From Bacteroidetes bacterium 47-18 (GTDB taxonomy: Bacteria > Bacteroidota > Bacteroidia > Chitinophagales > Chitinophagaceae): a stretch of DNA of 64,000 nucleotides. Positions 49,161 to 58,162 of this stretch are shown here, one piece after another. The position numbers and the translations under genes are program-made. Position 1 is the first letter of the stretch. Each line of letters opens with the position of its first letter. The notes beneath the pieces are model-generated. The model saw only the letters and a program-made list of their open reading frames with translations. It was not told the origin of the DNA and searched no databases. The stretch covers positions 1 through 64,000 of the forward strand of contig MKSF01000023.1 of assembly GCA_001897155.1 (NCBI GenBank), read 5' to 3'.

Positions 49161-50186
49161 ATGAGCTATATAAAATATTCCGTACTGGACCTGGTAACGG
49201 TCAGCAAAGGCGAATCCGTACAGCAGGCCATCGCCAGGAGCACAGATACCGCCATGCTTACAGACAAGCTGGGTTACGAGCGCTACTGGTTTTCCGAGCA
49301 TCATAATATGCCCAATGTAGCCAGCGCCGCCACCTCCATACTGATAGGCCACATCGCACAGGCCACCCGGCACATCAGGGTAGGGTCCGGCGGCATTATG
49401 CTGCCCAACCATTCTACCCTGCTGATCGCAGAGCAGTTCGGAACCCTTGGTAGTATCTATCCCGGAAGAATAGACCTCGGGCTGGGCCGCGCACCGGGAA
49501 CGGACAGCCTTACCGCTATGACGATCAGGAAGCAGTCCCTGCATCAGCCTTACGATTTCAGGCATCACATCCGGGAGCTGCAGCAGTATTTCAGCCCCGA
49601 CAACCATACCGCGAAAGTGCGGGCGCTGCCGGGCGAAGGTGTGGATATCCCGCTGTATATCCTGGGCTCCAGCACTGACAGCGCTTACCTGGCGGCACAG
49701 ATGGGACTGCCGTACGCGTTTGCAGCGCATTTTGCACCAACACATTTTGCAGAGGCACTGTATATTTATCATCATAATTTCCAGCCCTCGGCCGTATTGA
49801 AGGAACCCTATGCCATTGCCTGCATACAGGTGCTGATAGGTAAAGACAGCGCTCATGCCGAAGGGCTGGCGACCTCCGTTTACAGGAATTTCCTGAATAT
49901 CGTTACCGACAACCGTACACCAATGGAAGCGCCCGTTACACCGGAAACCATGCGGCAGCTCTGGACACCCGAGCAGGAAGCGTATGTAAAGAATATGCTG
50001 CAATATGCCGTGATAGGCGATACGCAGACCGCTGCCGGGAAGCTGTATAATTTCCTGGAAGCCTATCCCGTACAGGAGCTGATGGCGCTCACCCAGACCT
50101 TTTACCAGGAAGACCGGCGCTATTCCTATATCCAGCTCCAGTCGATCATGAACAACTATAATGCACAGGCCCCTGCCTCCAACTGA
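49161..50186 (+). CDS. Luciferase-like (LLM class) flavin-dependent oxidoreductase
   Basis: Start at the ATG at 49161 (MSYIKYSVLDLVTVSKGESV); an in-frame TTG lies nine bases upstream. The 341-residue chain has the bacterial luciferase TIM-barrel pattern: YWFSEHHNMPNVASAATSIL, HIRVGSGGIMLPNHSTLLIA, FGTLGSIYPGRIDLGLGRAP and YILGSSTDSAYLAAQMGLPY. These are the flavin-binding strands of the FMN/F420 family. The substrate is unknown. It stands alone, with a tRNA pair upstream on the other strand and a glycosyltransferase gene 23 bp downstream. Confidence 0.88.
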   Translation: MSYIKYSVLDLVTVSKGESVQQAIARSTDTAMLTDKLGYERYWFSEHHNMPNVASAATSILIGHIAQATRHIRVGSGGIMLPNHSTLLIAEQFGTLGSIYPGRIDLGLGRAPGTDSLTAMTIRKQSLHQPYDFRHHIRELQQYFSPDNHTAKVRALPGEGVDIPLYILGSSTDSAYLAAQMGLPYAFAAHFAPTHFAEALYIYHHNFQPSAVLKEPYAIACIQVLIGKDSAHAEGLATSVYRNFLNIVTDNRTPMEAPVTPETMRQLWTPEQEAYVKNMLQYAVIGDTQTAAGKLYNFLEAYPVQELMALTQTFYQEDRRYSYIQLQSIMNNYNAQAPASN

Positions 50187-50209
50187 CATTCTTATACGAT
50201 TATAACCGC

Positions 50210-51400
50210 ATGAAGCTATTATTCCACGCCAACAGGTTTCCCTATCCTCCTTTCAGGGGCGATAAGCTCAAGATCTACAATCTTGCCAGGCAACTCTGTA
50301 AAAACCATGAGCTGCATTTACTGACCTTCCTGGAAGATGAGCAGGATAAGCAATATATAGATAAGCTCGGGGAGATCTTCACAGCTATCTACCTGGTTCC
50401 CCTTCCTAAATCAAAAGTGTATACGAACAGCCTCAGGACGCTTTTCAGCAATAAGCCCGTACAGGTGGGCTACTTTGAAAGCCAAGCCATGCAGGAGAAG
50501 ATACAGCAGCTGGTCAGCGTCCAGCAGTACGATGCCGTGCATATACAGCATATCAGGCTGGCACAGTTCTGGATGTCTTATACCGGCCTGCCGCGCATCC
50601 TCGATCTGCCGGACGCGTTCTCCCTTTACTGGAAACGCAGGATAGACAATACATCAGGCTTCAGCAGGATGTTTGCAGCGATGGAGTATAAGCGCCTTAA
50701 AGCCTATGAGCAGCATATCAGCAGGTTCCCGCTGGCGCTGGTCTGTTCGCGGGAAGATAAGGAATACCTGGAGCAGGAGCAGGGTCTTGATAATATAGCA
50801 CTGCTGCCCAACGGTGTGGATACCGCCACTTTCCATAATGATCCCGACAGCTATCCTGACAACCGGACGATCCTGTTCACCGGTAATATGGACTATGCGC
50901 CCAACGTGGACGGCGTCTGCTATTTTACAGAGGAGATCTTTCCGCTCATTAAGCAGCAGCTGCCGGATGCGCGTTTTATCATAGCCGGCCAGAGACCGGT
51001 GGATAAGGTAAAGGCCCTCGCCGGGAAGGATATCACCGTTACCGGCTTTATACCGAACCTCGCCGATATTTACAAGGAAGCTGCGCTGGTCGTATCTCCG
51101 CTGCGCTTTGGCGCAGGTACCCAGAACAAAGTGCTTGAGGCGATGAGCATGGGCATCGCCGTGGTCAGCATGGATGTCGGCTTCGGAGGACTGGATATCC
51201 GGCAGGGCCAGGGAGTCTTCCGCGCCACCTCCGCCCGGGAGTTCGCGGAGCAGTGCGTGCACCTGCTGCTGCATCCCGGAGAGCGCATTGCCTGCGGTAA
51301 GGCGGGACAGGAGGTCATCAGGGAACGGTACGCCTGGGAGCAGGTAGCAGCCCGGCTGGAAGGTTATTTTGAACAGGTGATCCGTCACGGCAAAGGATAA
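50210..51400 (+). CDS. GT4-family glycosyltransferase (TIGR03087-like)
   Basis: A 396-residue glycosyltransferase. It starts MKLLFHANRFPYPPFRGDKL, the entry typical of the sugar transferases linked to exopolysaccharide loci (TIGR03087). The GT-B donor half has LLPNGVDTATF, ILFTGNMDYAPNVDG, ARFIIAGQRP and VVSPLRFGAGTQNKVLEAMS, where the E-x7-E-like motif (EAMSMG) marks the nucleotide-sugar site. The acceptor is unknown. It ends 20 bp before a strong bidirectional terminator. Confidence 0.85.
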   Translation: MKLLFHANRFPYPPFRGDKLKIYNLARQLCKNHELHLLTFLEDEQDKQYIDKLGEIFTAIYLVPLPKSKVYTNSLRTLFSNKPVQVGYFESQAMQEKIQQLVSVQQYDAVHIQHIRLAQFWMSYTGLPRILDLPDAFSLYWKRRIDNTSGFSRMFAAMEYKRLKAYEQHISRFPLALVCSREDKEYLEQEQGLDNIALLPNGVDTATFHNDPDSYPDNRTILFTGNMDYAPNVDGVCYFTEEIFPLIKQQLPDARFIIAGQRPVDKVKALAGKDITVTGFIPNLADIYKEAALVVSPLRFGAGTQNKVLEAMSMGIAVVSMDVGFGGLDIRQGQGVFRATSAREFAEQCVHLLLHPGERIACGKAGQEVIRERYAWEQVAARLEGYFEQVIRHGKG

Positions 51401-51420
51401 GCCACAGCATATATAAACGG

Positions 51421-51470
51421 TATCATAATAAGAGCAGCCACCTCGTGAGGTGGCTGCTCTTATTATGATA
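51421..51470. terminator. Bidirectional terminator between convergent genes (24-bp perfect arms)
   Basis: A perfect inverted repeat with 24-bp arms and a GT centre (51421-51444 with 51447-51470). It separates the plus-strand glycosyltransferase from the minus-strand ftsZ gene and can terminate both. The core arm is GAGCAGCCACCTC. Confidence 0.9.
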
Positions 51471-51528
51471 CATTATTGCTAATCGGGTTGATCTCCTTCT
51501 AAAAACCTGTTGATGGTGCTAAACGTCA

Positions 51529-53100
51529 TTACTTTTTTTTTTCACCATTATCCTCTATGGACAATCCGGAAATGCTGGAAGAATTGTTACTGTTACCTGA
51601 TTCATTCAGATCGATATTCCTTCTCTGGTAGGCAGGAACATTCTCCACTTCGTTCATATCCGCATTCATATTAAAGCTCATTCTGCGTAACTGGGCAGCC
51701 CTGTCTTCCAGCGCCTTCTTCTGCTCTTCGAATCTTCTCTGCTCTTCCTGGTCTCTCTCAGACATCTGGTAACCACTGTAAGCAGGCTTGGAAGGCTCAT
51801 TATTAACAGCAGGACCTGAAGGCTGCTGCTTTACGAACATATCCATTCCCGGCTGTTCCGGAACAGGAGGTTGGGCGGCCGGCGCAGCAGGTTCGATATT
51901 CAGCTCAAATACATTGTTGCTGCCTGCAGGAGGCGGGGTTGTTGTATTGTCTGTTCTGAACAGGTCGTTCTTCACCTCGCTGTCATTCACCACCGTTTCA
52001 TTCAATACCAGCTTGGGAGCCATGACATCATCCGCCTTGGGTGCCACCGGCTTGGTCGTATTTCCCAGGTCAAGCGGGAAAACCACTTTCTCCGGGGCCG
52101 CTTCTTCTTTTTTCAATGGTTCGGGATTGATCTCATTATGCTGGAAGCCGGTAGCGATCACGGTTACCGCGATCTTATCGCCCAGGTTAGGATCGTGTCC
52201 CATACCCAGGATGATATCACAGTTATTGCCCGCTTCTTTCTGCACATATCCCTGTATGATCTCCAGCTCATCCAGCGTATGCTCGAATTCACCGGATGCG
52301 GAAGTGATATTCAGCAATATCCACTTAGCGCCTTTGATCTCGTTATCATTCAGCAGCGGGGAGCTCAATGCTTCTTCCACAGCCTGTATGGCCCTGTTCT
52401 CGCCGCTCACCTGCGCGCTACCCAGGATAGCGACGCCGCCGTTCTTCATGACCGTCTGCACGTCGTTGAAGTCAAGGTTTACGCTGCCGTTGCCTGTGAT
52501 CAGGTCCGTAATGCACCTGGCCGCAGTGGAGAGCACGTTATCAGCTTTGGCAAAAGCCTGGGAGAACGGGAGGTCACCGTACTGCTGCCTTAATTTATCA
52601 TTGGAGATAATAAGGATGGTATCTACATGCTTTTTCATTTCAGAGATGCCGGCATGTGCCTGTCTCATCCTCCTGGAACCCTCATAGGTAAAAGGAGTCG
52701 TAACGATCCCTACAGTGAGTATGCCCAGCGAACGGCATACGGACGCGATGATAGGAGCCGCACCTGTACCGGTACCGCCACCCATGCCTGCCGTCACGAA
52801 AGCCATCTTGGTATTGACTTCCAGGATGCGGGAGATCTCCTCAATGGATTCTTCACCCGCCTGCCTACCGACATCAGGATTCGCACCGGCTCCCAAACCC
52901 TGGGTAAGGTGGGGGCCCAACTGGATCTTATTGGGAACTGCACTTTGCTGTAACGCCTGGGAGTCGGTATTGCAGACAATGAAGTCCACATCATCAATGC
53001 CTAAATTATACATGTAATTTACAGCATTGCCACCGCCCCCTCCGACACCTATCACTTTGATAATAGATGACTGGTTTTTGGGGATTTCAAAATGTATCAT
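51529..53100 (-). CDS. ftsZ: Cell division GTPase FtsZ
   Basis: A 523-residue FtsZ, the tubulin-like protein that forms the Z ring. The signature GGGTGTGAAP is at residues 107-116 and the GTP/T7-loop region NLDFNDVQTVMKNGG is intact. After the GTPase core (about residue 330) comes an unusually long linker rich in Pro, Glu and Asn, with a charged helical part (SERDQEEQRRFEEQKKALED). A conserved C-terminal peptide of the Bacteroidota kind follows (VPAYQRRNIDL) and an Asn/Ser-rich tail with a Lys end. It closes the dcw cluster, 117 bp after ftsA. Confidence 0.97.
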   Translation of the reverse strand: MIHFEIPKNQSSIIKVIGVGGGGGNAVNYMYNLGIDDVDFIVCNTDSQALQQSAVPNKIQLGPHLTQGLGAGANPDVGRQAGEESIEEISRILEVNTKMAFVTAGMGGGTGTGAAPIIASVCRSLGILTVGIVTTPFTYEGSRRMRQAHAGISEMKKHVDTILIISNDKLRQQYGDLPFSQAFAKADNVLSTAARCITDLITGNGSVNLDFNDVQTVMKNGGVAILGSAQVSGENRAIQAVEEALSSPLLNDNEIKGAKWILLNITSASGEFEHTLDELEIIQGYVQKEAGNNCDIILGMGHDPNLGDKIAVTVIATGFQHNEINPEPLKKEEAAPEKVVFPLDLGNTTKPVAPKADDVMAPKLVLNETVVNDSEVKNDLFRTDNTTTPPPAGSNNVFELNIEPAAPAAQPPVPEQPGMDMFVKQQPSGPAVNNEPSKPAYSGYQMSERDQEEQRRFEEQKKALEDRAAQLRRMSFNMNADMNEVENVPAYQRRNIDLNESGNSNNSSSISGLSIEDNGEKKK

Positions 53101-53217
53101 AATTGTTGCTTTTTTGGGGCTCTAAAGTTGAATTTTAAAAGGTTTTTGTGCTATTTAAAGAGGGTCCTACAAAAATATAAAACGTTTATATATCCTGATT
53201 AAATAAGCTATGTTTTT

Positions 53218-54696
53218 TTATAATTTTTTATCGTTGCCGCCTTCAAAAAAATCCTTGAAAGAGTTCCTTAAATTGTCGAAGACCCTGTTGAACCTGTTAA
53301 GGATCGGATGCTCTTTTTTACTATCTTCTGAAGCGTCTTCCTCTTCTTCCATAAAGGAATCATCTTCCTGCTCTTCCGGCGCCTGCTGCATCGTTGTTTC
53401 CGCTGCCGGCCTTACCGCAGGTTTTACTTTTTTTACAGGTGCGGGCGCTTCCGTTTCCGGAGCGCTGATCGTTTCTTCCTCCATCAGCATATTCCCCCTT
53501 GTATGCGCAAAAGCCTTGCCTGCTTCATAATCCGCATAGCCTCTTAATATAAGGCCTATAGCTGTGGCATACATCGGGTGGCTCAGCTCTTCCGACTGCC
53601 CGCCCGCAAGATTGATATTAGGCTTACCGATACGCGCGTTCAGGCCCGTTTTCAGCTCCGTAAGCTGCATGATGTGCTGCAGCATACTGCCGCCTCCGGT
53701 AAGGATGATACCGCCATGCAGCCTGTGATGCAGGTTGTTCTGCTTCAGCTGGAACTGCACGAACTCTATGATCTCCGATACGCGGGCCTCAATGATAGCG
53801 GCCAGGTTCTGTACCTTGATCTCCTTGGCCGGTAATCCTCTTACGCCCGGTATGGTGATATAGGCATCGGGATTGGCCTCCGAAGGTATGACGGTACCGA
53901 AACGCACTTTCATAGCTTCGGCCTGGTTCTTCAGCACGCCCAGTCCTTTCTTGATGTCATCCGTTACATTGCAGCCGGCAAAAGGTATGACCGCCGTATG
54001 CATCAGGATACCGTCGTGGAATACGGCGATATCCGTAGTACCGCCGCCGATGTCCACAATGGCCACACCGGCCTCCAGGTCTTCATCTGTTATAACCGCC
54101 GCAGCAGAAGCAATAGGCTGCAGCACCAGGTCAACAGTATTCAGCTGGGCGCCTTCCACACAGCGCCTGATGTTACGGATCGCATTCACGTTACCCGTTA
54201 CCACGTGGAAGTTGGCGCCGATCTTGACACCCGGCATACCTACCGGGTTGATGATGTTCGGTATATTGTCAATAGTATATTCCTGCGGAATGATATCGAT
54301 GATCTGGTCACCGGCCGCCACACAGGTCTTGTGCTGGTCTTTGATGAGCAGCTCTATATCTTTATGCGTAATGATCACATCATCCTCGTTGGAAGAAGAC
54401 AGGATACGGTCACCGCGCGTCTGCAGGCTTTTGATATGATGACCGGCAATGCCCACGTACACATCACTGATGTCCAGGTTAGGATTTTTCTGCATCAGGT
54501 CTTCCATAGCCAGCTCTATGGATTTCACACATTGCTGTATATTCAGTACAACACCGTGCTGTACGCCATTGGACACGGATTTGCCATATCCCAATATTTC
54601 TAGTTTCCCGAATTCATTCTTCCTGCCCGCGATGGCCACTACCTTGGTAGTACCAATATCCAAACCTACAATAACGGGTTGTTGCTTCTTACTCAT
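53218..54696 (-). CDS. ftsA: Cell division protein FtsA
   Basis: A 492-residue actin-like ATPase that anchors FtsZ to the membrane. The nucleotide motifs are visible: IVGLDIGTTKVVAIAGRKNE, VDIGGGTTDIAVFHDG and ILTGGGSMLQHI. The SHS2/1C region includes DVYVGIAGHHIKSLQTRGDR. After residue 395 a Glu/Pro-rich linker (EEQEDDSFMEEEEDASEDS) leads to an amphipathic C-terminal helix (RVFDNLRNSFKDFFEGG) that would bind the membrane. It precedes ftsZ and follows ftsQ in the usual order. Confidence 0.96.
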   Translation of the reverse strand: MSKKQQPVIVGLDIGTTKVVAIAGRKNEFGKLEILGYGKSVSNGVQHGVVLNIQQCVKSIELAMEDLMQKNPNLDISDVYVGIAGHHIKSLQTRGDRILSSSNEDDVIITHKDIELLIKDQHKTCVAAGDQIIDIIPQEYTIDNIPNIINPVGMPGVKIGANFHVVTGNVNAIRNIRRCVEGAQLNTVDLVLQPIASAAAVITDEDLEAGVAIVDIGGGTTDIAVFHDGILMHTAVIPFAGCNVTDDIKKGLGVLKNQAEAMKVRFGTVIPSEANPDAYITIPGVRGLPAKEIKVQNLAAIIEARVSEIIEFVQFQLKQNNLHHRLHGGIILTGGGSMLQHIMQLTELKTGLNARIGKPNINLAGGQSEELSHPMYATAIGLILRGYADYEAGKAFAHTRGNMLMEEETISAPETEAPAPVKKVKPAVRPAAETTMQQAPEEQEDDSFMEEEEDASEDSKKEHPILNRFNRVFDNLRNSFKDFFEGGNDKKL

Positions 54697-54776
54697 ATCA
54701 CTGTTATTTAAAAAGTATTATACTGTATTTTATGTTTGCCCGGCAATAGATGCCGGTAGGTTAATGTTTATTATCT

Positions 54777-55640
54777 CTACTGTGCGCTTATAGGCGTTGC
54801 GGGCAATGTCTGCAGCAATTCCTTTTCATCCAGCACATCCGGCACCTTCACCACAGTATCCGTAGTACGGGGCGCCACCCATCCCAGCGAAGGGCGGGCT
54901 ACCACCTGGTTGACAAAGCTCAGGTCCAGCTCCTCATATTTATCCCAGCCCAGCGTATTGCTCACCTGCCTGTAAAAGGCAAACAGGTTGGCAAACTTAG
55001 TATCCAGGTCGGTCGTATCGCCTATCATCACTTTCTGGTTGCCCAGCAGGGTAGCCATTATAAATTTCCTGCTGTCCGTCACACCTACCTGCACTACCTG
55101 CCTTGACCAGAAGGTATCGTTGTTAATGAACTTCGCTATGCCTATGATCCTGGATTGCAGATCGCCGCCCTTCTCCCTGCTCTTTTCCACGGGCACATCC
55201 GTAAAGACCACTGCCGGGTAAGAATAGCCCACCACTATCGGCATTACATTTCCCGTGCTGTCCAGGTAGTAGCTGTTGCCGGACCTGTCAAATATACGGG
55301 CCACCGGTATGCGCTGCCGGACGTCCACATTCAGGTAACGGCCGTTATCTATGTACAGCTCCGCTTTCTCTATCCAGGGATTGGTCATCACCACTGCTTC
55401 CAGCTGCTTCAGATCCGCTGTTTTGATAGACAGCTTTTCTATGTCAATGTTCTTCTCCTCCACAAACAGGCGTTCTATATCTTCCTTTTCCAGGAAAGAG
55501 TACACCTCATCATCATTCAGGTGTATCCTGAAGCCTTTCAATGGCGCATGGATATGATACTGATAGGTAAAATAGATCAGCACCCCTATCGTCACCGCTA
55601 TCAAAGAGCCTATAATTATCCTGGTGTTTATCTTGCGCAT
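54777..55640 (-). CDS. ftsQ: Cell division protein FtsQ
   Basis: A 287-residue protein with a single N-terminal transmembrane helix (IIIGSLIAVTIGVLIYFTY) and a periplasmic part: the POTRA-like EKLSIKTADLKQLEAVVMTN segment, then PWIEKAELYIDNGRYLNVDV and the beta domain LDLSFVNQVVARPSLG-like region (ELDLSFVNQVVARP). FtsQ links early and late division proteins. Sequence similarity is low, as usual, so the call also rests on gene order between murC and ftsA. Confidence 0.9.
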   Translation of the reverse strand: MRKINTRIIIGSLIAVTIGVLIYFTYQYHIHAPLKGFRIHLNDDEVYSFLEKEDIERLFVEEKNIDIEKLSIKTADLKQLEAVVMTNPWIEKAELYIDNGRYLNVDVRQRIPVARIFDRSGNSYYLDSTGNVMPIVVGYSYPAVVFTDVPVEKSREKGGDLQSRIIGIAKFINNDTFWSRQVVQVGVTDSRKFIMATLLGNQKVMIGDTTDLDTKFANLFAFYRQVSNTLGWDKYEELDLSFVNQVVARPSLGWVAPRTTDTVVKVPDVLDEKELLQTLPATPISAQ

Positions 55641-55664
55641 GTCTTATATCTTCTTCAATAACTA

Positions 55665-57053
55665 TTAATCTTCCGATGAAGGACCATATCTTTTTATGAT
55701 CTCCTCCGCTATAGGCTGCACCAGCTTATCTATATCGCCCGCTCCGCAGGTAATAAAGAGATCCAGGGGCGCAGATGCCGCGTATTGCACCAGTCCTTCC
55801 TTCGTCACGATCGTCCTGTTAGGATTGCCCATCAGGTCTGCTATCATCCGGGAGGACACGCCTTCCATCGGCTGCTCGCGGGCCGGGTAGATATCCAGCA
55901 GCAGCACCTCATCCGCCAGGTCCAGGCTGCGTGCAAATCCCGCAGCAAAATCCTTTGTCCGGGAGTACAGGTGCGGCTGGAAAGCCACTACACATTTCCG
56001 CTTAGGGAACAGTGTTTTAGCACTTTTAATAAGCGATGCCAGCTCTTCCGGGTGATGCGCATAGTCATCAATATAAACAACCTGCTTATTTTTTACTACG
56101 TATTCAAAACGTCTTTTAACTCCTTTGAAGGTCCCCATAGCGCTTATCACGGCAGCATCGTCAATATCCAGGGATTTGGCTACCGCTATGGCTGCCACGG
56201 CATTTTCCACATTGTGCATACCGCCCACGTGCAGCCGCACGCCTTTCAGGAACCAGCCGTTGCCTTTTACATCGAAGACATAGCCGCCGTTACGCATCGT
56301 GATATTGGAAGCATATGCCGTGGCGCTGCTGTTCTGAGCACTATAGGTGAACCTGGAGGCACCTTTCAGCTCCAGGCCTTTCTTCAGGCCATGCTTATAC
56401 CAGAGCATCCCATCCGGCTTGATATTCGCCGTGTATTGTATATAGGCCTCCTCTACTGCCGCTTCGGTCCCGTAAATATCCAAGTGATCCGGGTCCATAG
56501 CCGTCAGCACCGCAATATCGGGTCTCAACTTTAAAAAGCTCCGGTCATATTCATCAGCCTCTATCACAGCCACATTGGTATCGCTGCTCCAGTAATTGCT
56601 GTTATAGTTAACGGCAATGCCTCCCAGGAAGGCATTGCAGCCATACTGACTGTCTCTCAGGATATGTGCCACCATGGAAGTGACCGTTGTTTTCCCATGC
56701 GTACCGGCTATTGTTATAGAGAACATATCATTGGATATGATCTCCAGCACATCCGAACGTTTCAGGACAGGCTTACCCTGGGCCCTGAACCAGTTCAGCT
56801 CCGAATGATCCTGCGGGATGGCTGGCGTATATACCACCAGGTCCGCGTTCTTATCCGCCAGTGCAATATTATCCTCGAAATGAACGGCTATACCTTCACG
56901 CTCCAGGGCATCTGTAAGCGCCGTGGGCGTCTTATCGTAGCCCGACACTTTCCGTCCCGATTCATTGAAGTAACGGGCAAGCGCGCTCATCCCTATACCT
57001 CCTATACCGATGAAGTATACATTTTTTACGTTATTCAGGTCAATATTGTGCAT
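55665..57053 (-). CDS. murC: UDP-N-acetylmuramate-L-alanine ligase MurC
   Basis: A 462-residue Mur ligase. The N-terminal UDP-binding motif FIGIGGIGMSALARYF is clear, then the ATP loop TIAGTHGKTTVTSMVAHIL, EADEYDRSFLKLRPDIAVLT and DPDHLDIYG. The DDYAHHPEEL stretch is the MurC-specific motif. It attaches L-Ala to UDP-MurNAc, the first amino acid of the peptidoglycan stem. It is located between murG and ftsQ, as in other Bacteroidota dcw clusters; no ddl gene follows it. Confidence 0.96.
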   Translation of the reverse strand: MHNIDLNNVKNVYFIGIGGIGMSALARYFNESGRKVSGYDKTPTALTDALEREGIAVHFEDNIALADKNADLVVYTPAIPQDHSELNWFRAQGKPVLKRSDVLEIISNDMFSITIAGTHGKTTVTSMVAHILRDSQYGCNAFLGGIAVNYNSNYWSSDTNVAVIEADEYDRSFLKLRPDIAVLTAMDPDHLDIYGTEAAVEEAYIQYTANIKPDGMLWYKHGLKKGLELKGASRFTYSAQNSSATAYASNITMRNGGYVFDVKGNGWFLKGVRLHVGGMHNVENAVAAIAVAKSLDIDDAAVISAMGTFKGVKRRFEYVVKNKQVVYIDDYAHHPEELASLIKSAKTLFPKRKCVVAFQPHLYSRTKDFAAGFARSLDLADEVLLLDIYPAREQPMEGVSSRMIADLMGNPNRTIVTKEGLVQYAASAPLDLFITCGAGDIDKLVQPIAEEIIKRYGPSSED

Positions 57054-57061
57054 ATATCAAA

Positions 57062-58162
57062 TTACTTTCTTTCTGATTGAATAATATTTCTGATCTGCGC
57101 GGCGATCCTTACATCCGCATCTTTTATAGCCAGGCCAAGCAGGTTGTCATGCATCTGCTGCAGTTGCTTTTCATCATGGATCAGTGCCTGTACCTTATCC
57201 TGCAGCAATTCTCTTACACGATCATCAGGTATCATCCAGGCCGCCTGCTTATCCACCAGCGCCTGCGCATTGCTGGTCTGGTGATCTTCGGCAGCAAAGG
57301 GGTACGGTATGAATATAGCAGGTCTGGCAACGATGCAGATCTCCGCTATAGCCAGTGCGCCGGCCCGGGAAATGATCATATCACATACCGCATACGCCTG
57401 ATCCATTTCATAAATAAATTCCATAGCCTTCACGTGCTGCGGGTACTGTGCGGCAATCGCGGCGGCTTCACTGATAAATGTCTTACCGGTCTGCCATACC
57501 ACCTGTATATCCTGCGCCACCAGCGCGGGAATGCACCCGGCCATAGCCTGGTTGATGCTCTTGGCACCCAGGCTCCCGCCTACTACCAGTATCGTTTTCC
57601 TGGCTGCATCCAGTCCGAAAGATCGTGCAGCGTCCTCACGGCTTACCTTAGATTGCGATATCGCTTTCCGTACCGGGTTGCCTGTCATCACGATCTTTTC
57701 TGCAGGAAAGAAGCGTTGCATATTGTCATAGGCTACGCAAACGGCCGCCGCTTTTTTTCCCAGTATCTTATTCGTCTTGCCGGCAAAGGAATTCTGCTCC
57801 TGTATCAGCGTCGGGATACCTTTTTTCTGCGCGGCGTTCAGCACCGGGAAGCTGGCAAAACCGCCGACCCCTACCACTGCATCAGGTTTGAATTCCCTGA
57901 TGATATTCATCGCAGCCTTATTGCTTTTCCAGAGCTTGAACGGCAGGGACAGGTTCTTCAGCAGGTTACTCCTGTTAAAGCCTGCAATATCGAGGCCTAT
58001 GATGCGGTAACCTTCCTTCGGCACCTTTTCCATTTCCATCTTGCCATTGGCCCCCACGAACAGGATATTAACAGCAGGGTCGGCCGCTTTCAGCGCATGG
58101 GCAATCGCCACCGCCGGGAATATATGTCCTCCTGTACCGCCTCCTGCTATAATAATGTTCAT
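57062..58162 (-). CDS. murG: UDP-GlcNAc:undecaprenyl-P-P-MurNAc-pentapeptide transferase MurG
   Basis: A 366-residue GT-B enzyme with the MurG opening IIAGGGTGGHIFPAVAIAHA and the donor-site run VVGGSLGAKSINQ, then the C-half IISRAGALAIAEICIVARPA and FIPYPFAAEDHQTSNAQAL. It adds GlcNAc to lipid I at the inner face of the membrane. The start codon overlaps the ftsW stop by four bases (ATGA), so the two are translationally coupled. Confidence 0.96.
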   Translation of the reverse strand: MNIIIAGGGTGGHIFPAVAIAHALKAADPAVNILFVGANGKMEMEKVPKEGYRIIGLDIAGFNRSNLLKNLSLPFKLWKSNKAAMNIIREFKPDAVVGVGGFASFPVLNAAQKKGIPTLIQEQNSFAGKTNKILGKKAAAVCVAYDNMQRFFPAEKIVMTGNPVRKAISQSKVSREDAARSFGLDAARKTILVVGGSLGAKSINQAMAGCIPALVAQDIQVVWQTGKTFISEAAAIAAQYPQHVKAMEFIYEMDQAYAVCDMIISRAGALAIAEICIVARPAIFIPYPFAAEDHQTSNAQALVDKQAAWMIPDDRVRELLQDKVQALIHDEKQLQQMHDNLLGLAIKDADVRIAAQIRNIIQSERK

